In this document: one piece after another, positions 8,825-16,137 of the stretch | Numbering within the stretch: the stretch's first letter is position 1 | Layout of the letters: every line of letters begins with the position of its first letter | NCBI GenBank assembly: GCA_016212295.1 | Contig: JACRGO010000136.1 | Location: forward strand, 1 to 33,427 | Direction of reading: 5' to 3' | Length of the DNA stretch: 33,427 nucleotides | From: Nitrospinota bacterium | Lineage (GTDB): Bacteria; Nitrospinota; Nitrospinia; JACRGO01 | Notes under the pieces: generated by a model | The model's database searches: none | What the model saw: only the letters and a program-made list of their open reading frames with translations | What the model was told of the DNA's origin: nothing | Program-made: the position numbers and the translations under genes

Positions 8825-8891
8825 GGAATCACCCGCGAAAAAGCAAATCTGTTCAAGCCATCCGTACTACAAATCCATAAAATTTTGTTTT

Positions 8892-9341
8892 TTAGCAAAG
8901 TTTATGAAGCTCCAAATCACAATTGTCAAACCACAAATAAATCCCAATAACCAAAATTACAAAGAACAAAAACAAGGAAATGGAATCGTTTTGGACATAC
9001 CGCTTTGTTCCCAGCCTGGGTTTTTGAATGATGTCCACTGCCCCGTATTCCAGGGCGTGGAAGGCGGTCTCGGATCCGCTGTACGCCAGGCTTGAGCATA
9101 TAACCACTGGAATGGGATGCCGGGGCATGATCTTTTGCAAGAAGGTAAGCCCGTCCATGCGCGGCATCTCAACGTCAAGGGTGATCACGTCAGGGACCTC
9201 CTCCTTGATCCTGCTTGCCGCGATGTAAGGGTCGGCCGCGACGCCCATCACCTCTATCTCAGGCTCTGAGGAAAGGATTTTCTCCATGGTCTGCCGGACC
9301 ACGGCGGAATCGTCAACTATCAAGACGCGGATTTTTTTCAT
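8892..9341 (-). pseudogene. cheB: cheB truncated after the receiver domain
   Basis: The true start is ATG 9341, [17 protein letters not shown]. Residues 1-118 are the CheB receiver domain, with the phospho-Asp in [14 protein letters not shown] and Lys in DIIQKPRLG. The protein then leaves the family: the last 30 or so residues are encoded by a dispersed repeat (8912-8998), and the methylesterase domain with its Ser/His/Asp catalytic triad is missing altogether. CheB normally removes methyl groups from chemoreceptors, which this product could not do. It lies downstream of cheR, the usual order. A longer frame from 9413 would add a translation of the tandem repeat and is unlikely. Confidence 0.85.
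8912..8998. repeat. Dispersed 90-bp AT-rich repeat, copy 1 (breaks cheB)
   Basis: On the minus strand it reads ATGTCCAAAACGATTCC, then TTTGTAATTTTGGTTATTGG, then TTTGACAATTGTGATTTG. It matches 14718-14813 along most of its length. It replaces the 3' two thirds of cheB. Confidence 0.8.
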
Positions 9342-9351
9342 GGTTTTTTTG

Positions 9352-9447
9352 TTCAATTGGTTCAATTGGTTCAATTGGTTTAATTGGTTATTTAGAAAAA
9401 CCAACCCAACCAATTAAACCAACAAAACTAATCAAACTAATCAAACT
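9352..9447. repeat. 9-bp tandem repeat with an opposing arm
   Basis: Four 9-bp units of TTCAATTGG (the last TTTAATTGG) at 9352-9387. The complementary-type strings CCAATTAAACC and CTAATCAAACTAATCAAAC follow at about 9409-9447. It fills the cheR-cheB gap and could fold as a long AT-rich hairpin. Confidence 0.85.
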
Positions 9448-10258
9448 AAAATTTTTTACATATGGTCGGGGCGGCCATGGACATGGGGACGTCCAGGCTG
9501 CTCAAGGACTCTGAATGCCCTATAAAAAGATACCCTCCAGGCGCAAGACTCCGCCAGAACCTGTTGACAAGCTTTTCTTGCGTGTCCCTGTCGAAATAGA
9601 TTATGACATTCCTGCAAAAAATGATGTCCACTGATTCCCGCAACCCGTAATCCATGTCCATCAGATTCAGCCGGCGAAATTCCACCAAATACCTTAATTC
9701 AGGGGCAATGCGGACCAGTCCTCTTTTCGGGTCCTTGCTTTTCAGGAGGTATTTTTTCTTGAATTCCCACGGAACAGGCCCGGCCCTTTCCATTTCATAC
9801 ACCCCCGATTTCGCGGTTTCCAGGGCATGCCCGGACAGGTCGGTGGCCAGTATGGAGAAAAAAAAACCGCGATGCCTCTCCGCGAATTCGCTCAATACCA
9901 TGGCCAGGGTATAAGGTTCCTCTCCGGTGGAGCATCCAGCGCTCCATAGCCGGACCTTTTTTTTATTGTTCGCGGCCAACTCCGGCAGTGTTTTCTCAAA
10001 CAGATATTCAAAATGCATGGGTTCCCTGAAGAAATCCGTTTTATTGGTTGTCACCAGATCCACCATGGTGGACAATTCCGCCATGCCTTCCTTGAGGCTG
10101 AACACATAATCCCAGTGTTCCGAAAATGACCTCATGGACAATGCCCGCAACCTCTTTTGCAACCGCTATTCCAGCATCACCTTCTTGGCGGGCGGCATTC
10201 TTATGCCGCAACGGCCCTGGATGAATTCGCTGAAGAGCCTGAATTCCCCGCCGGACAT
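9446..10258 (-). pseudogene. cheR: cheR protein-glutamate methyltransferase with in-frame nonsense codon
   Basis: From ATG 10258 (MSGGEFRLFSEFIQGRCGI) the frame runs 30 codons, meets TAG at 10166-10168 in KKVMLE*RLQKRLRAL, and continues in the same frame to 9446. Both sides align naturally to CheR: the N-terminal helical domain, then the SAM site LWSAGCSTGEEPYTLAM and IIFCRNVIIYFDR. CheR methylates chemoreceptor glutamates using S-adenosylmethionine. Only the one TAG separates it from an intact 270-residue protein. A shorter product starting after the stop would lack the N-terminal receptor-binding domain. I see no sign of stop-codon recoding. Confidence 0.88.
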
Positions 10259-10340
10259 ACGGACCACTCCCTCTCCGTTTTTTTTCACGGTCCCCGGCGC
10301 GCTATGCAATTTCCCCAAGCTCCCTTAATAATGAGATACA

Positions 10341-10380
10341 GTTCAAGTTTAAAGTGACTAAAGTGCAGAGTGAACTAAAG
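10341..10380. repeat. Dispersed GTTTAAAGTGACTAAAG repeat, copy 2
   Basis: GTTCAAGTTTAAAGTGACTA followed by GAGTGAACTAAAG. It matches the copy at 4761-4800 and lies in the MCP-cheR gap. Confidence 0.6.
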
Positions 10381-10464
10381 TTGTGGTAGAAAGGCAATTT
10401 TTTGTTTTTAACTTTAGGCGCTTTTAATTTGGTTGCGGCGAAGCCGCGCCGTGTTCCATTAAAA

Positions 10465-11253
10465 TCAGAACTTCTCGAACTCGGCGTCCAGAGGATGGTG
10501 TTCATCCTCGCCTGAATCCAAGACAGCGCCAGCGGTTTTTTTCTCCAACACCCTGCCGGTCTTCTTGCCTTTTTGCCTTCCTGGATGCTCCCTTTCTCCG
10601 GCGGTCAAATGCGCTATATGGAGCTTGGGATGGGAAATCGCCTTATGCTCCATCTTTACCGGGGTCATGATCCTCCTGTCCTTCGCCTGCCCCGCCCCGT
10701 CGACCTTGAAGAAGGAGATGGAGTCCTTGAGTTGGACGGACTGAGCGGACAACTCCTCGGAGGTGGAGGCCATTTCCTCCGATGCCCCGGCGTTCTGCTG
10801 GGTCACTTGGCTCAACTGCTGAATGGCCTTATTGATCTGTTCCGCGCCTGTCGCCTGTTCGCTAGCGCCTTGGGAAATTTGCTCGGAACTGGAGCTCATC
10901 TGCTGCGCCCCTGACGCCACGTTGTCCGTCGCCTCTTTCACGGTCCCCACGATCTCCTTGAGCCTTGCGATATCCTTTTGCGCAAGGGCCTTATGCGGCT
11001 CAAACTCCTCCCTTGTCCTGCGCAAATTCCGGTTGATCACCGCGTCCGCTATCAAAGAGTATAACTCTGTCACACGGTCGGCGATATTTGATATTTCCAT
11101 GGCATCCTTTGCCCGCTTGGCGCCTTCATCCTGAAGATCAGCCAGGACGCGCAATTGAATGATCTGGTAAACAGAGGTCGACCCGAAGATCAGGACAACC
11201 GCCAGAAACCCCAAAATCAACTTGCTCCCTATTTTCCAATCAACAATTTTCAT
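10465..11253 (-). pseudogene. Methyl-accepting chemotaxis protein with internal deletions
   Basis: It starts at ATG 11253 with AGGAGGGG just upstream. One membrane helix lies at residues 11-32 (LILGFLAVVLIFG), followed by part of a four-helix-bundle sensor domain (RVTELYSLIADAVINRNLRR). At about residue 102 (RLKEIVGTVKEATDNVASGA) the rest of the sensor, the second membrane helix and HAMP are missing. At about residue 127 (ISQGASEQATGAEQINK) the descending arm of the signalling hairpin is joined directly to the ascending arm. The universally conserved tip that binds CheA and CheW (QTNLLALNAAIEAARAGE in the family) is absent. The frame stays open for 262 codons, but the protein cannot signal in the known way. 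The C-terminal 70 residues are hydrophilic and low in complexity. Confidence 0.85.
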
Positions 11254-11301
11254 GATTTTCCCCTCCTGAAAATAGTTATGTGTCATGTGTCATGAGTCAT
11301 G

Positions 11302-11380
11302 CGTGAATCGTGAATCGTGAATCGTGGATCGTAATTCGTGGATCGTAATTTGTAATTCGTGGATCGTCAATTGTCAATCC
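11302..11380. repeat. CGTGAATCGTGGATCG short tandem array, copy 1
   Basis: Degenerate 7-8 bp units (GTGAATC, GTGGATC, GTAATTC) repeated about nine times between cheW and the MCP gene. A second array is at 18746-18812. Confidence 0.8.
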
Positions 11381-11390
11381 AAAATCCCCG

Positions 11391-11866
11391 CTACTTTTCC
11401 TTCGCTTCCTCCAGACGCCTCTCTCCGCCGGTCTCCTGGACAAGGGCAAGTTCGTCAGAGGAGAAGATCTTGTCTACGTCCAATATGATGATGAACTGGT
11501 TGTCCCTCTTACCCATGCCCTTGATGAATTCCGTTTTGAGGCGGGCGCCGAAACTTCCCGGACCGAATCCGCCAAGGCGCCGAGGATGGTGGTTTCGCCG
11601 TCCAGGGACACCTCCACTATGATGATGCATGTATTCACGGACCTTTCCGTTTCCGACATCCCGAATTTAAGGCGCATGCCAACCACCGGGACCACGCTCC
11701 CCCGAAGGTTGATCACCCCCTTCATGAAATTCGGGGTGCGGGGCACCTTGGTGACCGCGGTGTAGTCCAGCACCTCGCGGACCTTGTCTATCTCCAAGGC
11801 GAATTCTTCCTCGTCCAGCTTGAAGGACAGATACTGCGTCGACTCGGTTAATGCTGTTTCGCTCAT
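11391..11866 (-). pseudogene. cheW: cheW with an out-of-frame internal deletion
   Basis: The start ATG 11866 has AAAGGAGGG upstream. Residues 1-107 are typical CheW (YLSFKLDEEEFALEIDKVRE, VINLRGSVVPVVGMRLKFGM, ALADSVREV). At about 11553 the family pattern continues only in another frame, as GARLKTEFIKGMGKRDNQF and ILDVDKIFSSDELALVQ, ending at 11391. About 12-15 residues normally between these blocks are missing, so this is a deletion of a length not divisible by three rather than a single-base error. CheW couples receptors to CheA; this product would be truncated. Confidence 0.85.
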
Positions 11867-11905
11867 GACAATCCCTCCTTTCTAAAAAGTTGAAAATTAT
11901 TTTTA

Positions 11906-12974
11906 TTAACCGCAGAGGCACGGAGGAAAATTCTTTAATTTCAATATATTTTTCTCCGCGTCCTTATAGACCTTTCCAAGGGATTTGATCACTGTCTGGC
12001 GCCCTCCCACGATTTCATCAACTACAAGACCCACCTTGCGCCCATCCTGATTGGTGATAACGATTTGCTCGATCTCCGGGGAATCGCCGTCCACCATGAA
12101 AAATTCCCTTAAATTTATATAAGGAATTATTTCCCCTCGCACCATTGCCACCCTGTGGCCATGAGACCGGGCCACGTCCCGGCGGGTCAACTCCACGCAT
12201 TCCTCCACGCTGGAAAGCGGCAGCACGAAATTGCCATTACTGATTTTCACCAGCAAGCCCTCGATGATGGCCAGGGTGAGGGGGAGTCGAAGGGTGATCT
12301 TCGTCCCCTCCCCTTTCCTGCTTTCTATATCAATAGCGCCGCGCAGGGAGTCAATGCCGCTCTTGACCACGTCTATCCCGGCCCCGTCGTCCTTGATTTC
12401 GATCAAAACCCTGGCGCCTGAATGGGCGGCGGAGAGTCGATGCTGTTTCGTATTAGGTGGACCAGGGGGTCATTGAGCCTTTCTATCATGTTCTTGTCCA
12501 ATTCAGTCTCCGCGCCCGAGGTTGACAGTTCCACCTCCTTTCCCAGGTCCCTGGAGAGGTCCCGGACCAGGCGTTTGAGTCTGCCGAAGGCGCCGCCGAT
12601 GGGGAGCATGCGGATGCTCATGGCGTTGTTCGCGCCGCCTCCCGTGGGAAGTCCTCTTCCTCGTTAATGGCGTCGATCCCCTTATCGGTTGTAAGGATAA
12701 CGTCCCAGAAGACGTAGCACGAGCCAGGGGCAAAATCCTCCAAGAAAGGGATTTTGTCCGTATGCGCCACTACCTTGCCGTCTCCCAGGTCCAGGAGCTC
12801 ATTCAAAAGGGACACGGGGTCCGAACCCTTATTTAAAATGTCCTCGAAGGGGCTGAAACGGATGCGGTAGGTGGCCTTGGGTCCGGCGGCAGTTGGAGGG
12901 GATGAGGATAGCGACTGTTTTGGAAGTCCTTCTTTTTTTTCTTTCTGGGCCCAGCCGGTTTGTTTTTTTAGCAA
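11906..12974 (-). pseudogene. cheA: Second cheA-like kinase, several internal deletions
   Basis: It is recoverable only in pieces. 12974-12618: the domain before P3 (RIRFSPFEDILNKGSDPVSL, KVVAHTDKIPFLEDF, SCYVFWDVILTTDKGID), after which P3 is missing. 12621-12403: RMLPIGGAFGRLKRLVRDL to DPLVHLIRNSID, after which HGIE and about 20 residues are missing with a frame change. 12406-11906: IEIKDDGAGID joined directly to VVKSGIDSLRGAIDIESR, omitting the ATP lid, then a full CheW-like P5 domain. The Hpt domain is absent. The 5' end abuts the terminal repeat of the 13003-13311 element. The 3' end (FPPCLCG) is translated from a dispersed repeat. Confidence 0.85.
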
Positions 12975-13002
12975 AGTTTTTTCCAGTTCCAGTTTAAGAA
13001 GC

Positions 13003-13311
13003 TGTCTTGAAAAAATGTTTATACTGAAGCGCGAATATGAGGCTTGAATAAGAAGCCCCTTAACACACCCCGGCCTTCGGCCACCCCTCTCAAGAGGGGA
13101 ATTTTTAAAGGAATAAATTTCTCAGTCACCGCTGGCATGATTTCCAGCGGCTTGCCACGAGTCATAGCCAGTTAATCCCAAAGTCGCTTGTTGAAAAGGC
13201 GCCATCATTTATAAATTCCCCTCTTGAGAGGGGTGGCCGAAGGCCGGGGTGTGTTAAGGATTTCTCCGGCACTTTGCAAGCAAGCCAAACCTTAATGTTT
13301 TTTTCAAGACA
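13003..13311. repeat. 309-bp nested palindromic element, copy A
   Basis: The outer ends TGTCTTGAAAAAA (from 13003) and TTTTTTCAAGACA (to 13311) are inverted. Inside, arms of about 46 bp at 13060-13106 and 13214-13259 are almost perfect inverted copies (CACACCCCGGCCTTCGGCC, then ACCCCTCTCAAGAGGGG). The centre (GTCACCGCTGGCATGATTTC) is less symmetrical. It has no coding content and is related to 15289-15574. Confidence 0.85.
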
Positions 13312-13319
13312 CTTCTAAA

Positions 13320-13345
13320 TTGACTAAAGTTTGAAATGAGCTAAA
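13320..13345. repeat. Dispersed TGACTAAAGTTT repeat, copy 3
   Basis: TTGACTAAAGTTTGAAATGA followed by GCTAAA, similar to 4761-4800 and 10341-10380. Confidence 0.5.
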
Positions 13346-13352
13346 ACCGCGT

Positions 13353-13634
13353 CTACAAGCAACCGGGGCCGCGATCCATGCCGCAGCCTTTTTGGCGCGC
13401 GAATCCGGCCTCGCGGACCGTTTTTGAGAATATTTCCGGTATGGCGCCGGTGATCTCCGCCTTTTTATTCCGGCTAAGCGACGTTTTGCAGGCCGAGCAA
13501 AGAAGTTGCAGGCAGGCAAGGTCCACCCCGGTCACCCTTTCCAGCCGGATGGCGACAGATTCTTCTTGCTCAATGGTTTTCAGGTTTATAAAACTTCCCT
13601 GTTCCCCTGATTTTGATTTTTGTATCTGTAAATT
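13353..13634 (-). pseudogene. STAS-domain protein lacking its start
   Basis: The minus-strand frame from 13634 (just after a stop at 13635-13637) to the stop at 13353 contains VAIRLERVTGVDLACLQLLC, then SACKTSLSRNKKAEI and EAGFARQKGCGMDRGPGCL. This is the second half of the STAS domain found in many chemotaxis gene clusters, where it binds or competes with signalling partners. The first 35-40 residues of the domain are gone, and no ATG, GTG or TTG precedes the conserved part in frame, apart from an internal GTG at 13535 that would give only 60 residues. The 5' half overlaps the end of the Cys-rich gene in another frame, suggesting a deletion that fused the two loci. Confidence 0.7.
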
Positions 13635-13798
13635 TCACATTCCTCGAAATGCCCCCCGCAATAATAAAGGACGATCCATGTCTTTAAGGTCGTGGTTTCC
13701 GCGCAGTAACAATCCTCAAAAGGATCCCGGGTGAAAGGACAAAATTTTTTCTTGCAGGTGTTTCCTTTCAATTCCGCTATTTTTTCCTTATTTTTCAT
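13586..13798 (-). CDS. Small cysteine-rich protein of the chemotaxis cluster, unknown
   Basis: A 70-residue protein from ATG 13798 (MKNKEKIAELKGNTCKKKFC). It has six cysteines: TCKKKFCPF, DCYCAE, YYCGGHFEECEIYR. Cys spacing C-x4-C, C-x-C and C-x6-C suggests a metal or iron-sulphur site. I do not recognise a named family. The position, upstream of a STAS gene in a che cluster, suggests a signalling accessory. A GTG start at 13813 is possible; neither start has a clear ribosome binding site. The last 14 residues (KNQNQGNREVL) run into the broken STAS region, so the true C-terminus may have been lost. Confidence 0.5.
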   Translation of the reverse strand: MKNKEKIAELKGNTCKKKFCPFTRDPFEDCYCAETTTLKTWIVLYYCGGHFEECEIYRYKNQNQGNREVL

Positions 13799-14038
13799 TC
13801 GATTTTTTTTCACGCAAGGCTTGCGTCTCCGCGGCGATAAAAATTTCAAATATCCTTGGATAGGATTCAGGAAAGGAAGCACGCAAATCCCGCGCCATGG
13901 TAAATATCAGGAAAAAAAAAGGAGGAGAAGAGGGAGACGTTTTGTTATTTAAGGGTTTTTAAACAGGACAGAAAAAGGAAGAGCCATCAAAGGCGTAGAA
14001 TTCCGCAATATGGGGATTTCCACAAAGTGGGGAAAAGG

Positions 14039-14711
14039 TCACTCTATTTCATATTTCCTGATTTTATTGTAAAGGGTCTTGCGGTCAATCCCAAGAATCC
14101 GCGCGGCCCCGGACTTGTTCCATGCGGCCTGTCTTATTTTTCACGGCGCCGGTGAGGGCCCCTCTTACATGCCCGAAAAGCTCGCTTTCCAATAAATCAT
14201 CCGAGAGGGCGGAGCAGGCCACCTTGGCCAACGGTCCCTTCTTTCTTTTTCCCCCGTGGTGCAGGGCCTCAGCCGCCAGTTCCTTGCCGGTGCCGCTGGG
14301 TCCGGTTATCAATACGGTGGTGTCCAGGGCCGCCAGTTGACCGATAAGGGAATAAACCTCCTGCATTCTCCTGTTTTTCCCTATCATCCTGTGGAATTTA
14401 TAGTTTTCTTCCGGTCCTTTTTCCAATTGGGACAGCCGGGTTTCATCCTTTATCACCAGGACGCAGCCGGAAAATCCGCCCCGGCGGTCGAGTAGGGGAT
14501 GGGACGCGATGTTAACCACTTTGGGAGAACAGTCCATAAGGTTGCACTCAAGGCGATATTTTTCCAGGGGCTGCTCCCTATTTATTGTTTCCCGGAGTAT
14601 GTCAATGCAGACCTTGGCGCATGGAGAAGAGAGGAGTTGGAAGGATTTCCCTATGGAATCCAGCCGGGAAAAGCCGCAGATATGGCTTGCCGCTTCATTC
14701 ATTTCCACCAC
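14039..14711 (-). pseudogene. PAS/sigma-54 activator lacking most of its AAA+ domain
   Basis: Residues 1-95 are the second half of a PAS domain (AASHICGFSRLDSIGKSF). Next is the beginning of a sigma-54 activator ATPase: Walker A in LITGPSGTGKELAAEAL, and SELFGHVRGALTGAVK, an altered form of the GAFTGA loop. At about 14120 the frame is lost (KNKTGRMEQVRG, stop at 14085). The next frame continues AAWNKSGAARILGIDRKTLY and NKIRKYEIE, a Fis-type helix-turn-helix C-terminus ending at 14039. Walker B, sensor and arginine-finger regions, about 150-200 residues, are absent, so it cannot hydrolyse ATP. Its 5' end abuts the same 90-bp repeat that truncates cheB. Confidence 0.8.
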
Positions 14712-14717
14712 TACTTA

Positions 14718-14813
14718 ATGTCCCAAAACAATCCCATTTCCTTGAGCCACGTTTGTTCTTTGTAATTTTAGTTATTGGGATTTATTTGTTATTTGACAAT
14801 TGAGATTTGAAAT
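14718..14813. repeat. Dispersed 90-bp AT-rich repeat, copy 2
   Basis: It begins ATGTCCCAAAACAATCCCAT and continues TTTGTAATTTTAGTTATTGG and TTTGACAATTGAGATTTG. It is the direct counterpart of the 8912-8998 copy, read on the opposite strand. The gene-side boundary (ATGTCC end) is the same at both sites. Confidence 0.8.
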
Positions 14814-14841
14814 TTTTTTAGTACGTCCTAAGGGCATTGAT

Positions 14842-15272
14842 TTAATTTGGCCGCGGCGGCGCTATGGCAGGCAGTTCCACCACAACCCTTGTAAACTCTC
14901 CTTCCTTGCTCTCCACCTTTATTTCTCCGCCATGCTCCGCAATGATGTCAGCGCAGATGCTTAAACCTATCCCGGTTTCCCCCCCAAATTTCTTCATAAG
15001 CCGGGCTGATGTAGAGCATTTCACCAGTGTCCTGCGACCTTATCCAGAACGCCTCCCGGATATTTTCGACAAGTTGGCGGAATCGTTCTTCGCTGTTCGC
15101 AAGGGCGGCCGCGGCCTTCTTCCTTGCGGCCGGCCTTTTCGCAACTGGCCTTTTTGCCTGTCCCTCGCGAAGCCCGGTTTTTTCCGTTGAGTTTTTTTCA
15201 TTTTTTTGTAATAGCTCACAGGACGAGGCGCCATGGAAAACGATGCCAAAATCGATTACAGAGGATTTGCTT
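14842..15272 (-). pseudogene. PAS-domain histidine kinase, core deleted
   Basis: One frame reads ANSEERFRQLVENIREAFW and SQDTGEMLYISPAYEEIWG, a PAS sensor domain, and stops soon after. The next frame gives ETGIGLSICADIIAEHGGEI and KVESKEG, the last part of a kinase ATPase domain, ending at 14842. The phospho-His helices, N-box and G1 box between them (about 150-200 residues) are missing. No start codon in the PAS frame is visible between the TAA at about 15275 and the PAS domain; an ATG near 15210 lies in another frame. The N-terminal linker is Lys/Ala-rich (KRPVAKRPAARKKAAAALA). Confidence 0.75.
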
Positions 15273-15288
15273 TAATTCCTCCTTAACT

Positions 15289-15574
15289 ATAAGAAGCCCC
15301 TTAACACACCCCGGCCTTCGGCCACCCCTCTCAAGAGGGGAATTTTTCAGAGGAAAAAATTTCAGTCGCCAGCGGTATAATTTTCAACGGATTACCCGAT
15401 ACCTTTGGGTTCCCCGTGGCTTGCCAGGATGCCTTGTCCCTTTATCCACTGTTGAGAGGACAGGCCATCATCAAATTCCCCTCTTGAGAGGGGTGGCCGA
15501 AGGCCGGGGTGTGTTAAGGATTTCCGTGGCTGCTTGCAAGCCGACAGACAGTGGTGCTTTTTTAAAGACAACTT
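15289..15574. repeat. Nested palindromic element, copy B
   Basis: Arms at 15301-15346 and 15473-15518 repeat those of copy A (CACACCCCGGCCTTCGGCC...CCTCTCAAGAGGGG and inverse). Flanking similarity also extends left (AAGAAGCCCC) and right (GCTTGCAAGC). The outer ends are less clearly inverted than in copy A. It lies between trmB and the broken PAS kinase. Confidence 0.8.
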
Positions 15575-15609
15575 CCAGCAACTGGCCTTTCCACGGTTTT
15601 TCATGACAA

Positions 15610-16137
15610 TCAAACGGCTTCGAATAGCAGGTAATAAATCCGGATTCCCTGGGTGAGGTATTTCTTCTCGTATTTGGTGGGGACGCGTCCTTCGATCCGG
15701 CTGAAAAAATTCATGCGTCCGGCCACATTCCGGAAGGAACCGTGGGCCTCGAAATAGCACAGCATCTCTCCGGCATAATCCGCAATGTCCGTGGCCAGAG
15801 CGACCCTGCCTCCTGGCGCCAGGCTCTTGTGGATGAGGTCAACCACCGGGGGCTTTATCAATCGCCTTTTCCTGTGCCTTCTCTTGGGCCAGGGATCCGG
15901 GAAGTTTATAAAAAATTCCGAAACCTTGCCGGGCAGGGATGGGATGATCTCCTTTGCGTCCCCGCAAATGATCTGGATGTTCCTGGTCCCGAAGGTCTCC
16001 ACCTTGTGGAGCAGTTTCTTGATTCCAGGACGGTATATTTCGATTCCGATGAAATCGCATTCAGGCTCGTTCCGCGCCATCTCAATCAAGAAATCACCGG
16101 AGCCGAATCCGATTTCCACCTTTAAAGGTCTTACCAT
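15610..16137 (-). CDS. trmB: tRNA (guanine-46-N7)-methyltransferase
   Basis: A 175-residue protein with the TrmB signature in order: VEIGFGSGDFLIEMAR (SAM-binding), FIGIEIYRPGIKKLL, FFINFPDPWPKRRHRKRRL, LATDIADYAGEM and TKYEKKYLTQG. It methylates N7 of G46 in the variable loop of tRNAs using S-adenosylmethionine. It is shorter than the common 205-240 residues because the basic N-terminal extension is absent; all catalytic parts are present. The ATG at 16137 overlaps the stop codon of the upstream ferredoxin-like gene by 7 bases (ATGGTAA), which indicates translational coupling and supports this start. Confidence 0.93.
   Translation of the reverse strand: MVRPLKVEIGFGSGDFLIEMARNEPECDFIGIEIYRPGIKKLLHKVETFGTRNIQIICGDAKEIIPSLPGKVSEFFINFPDPWPKRRHRKRRLIKPPVVDLIHKSLAPGGRVALATDIADYAGEMLCYFEAHGSFRNVAGRMNFFSRIEGRVPTKYEKKYLTQGIRIYYLLFEAV

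Noticed and set aside
9341-9413. Longer CheB start with [10 protein letters not shown]
   Set aside because: It is only a translation of the 9-bp tandem repeat; the family start is at 9341.
9352-9447. CRISPR array
   Set aside because: Units are 7-9 bp and contiguous, with no spacers; the same holds for 11302-11380 and 18746-18812.
13950-14030. Possible sigma-54 (-24/-12) promoter on the minus strand
   Set aside because: TGG and GC are present but about 3 bases too far apart for the strict spacing.
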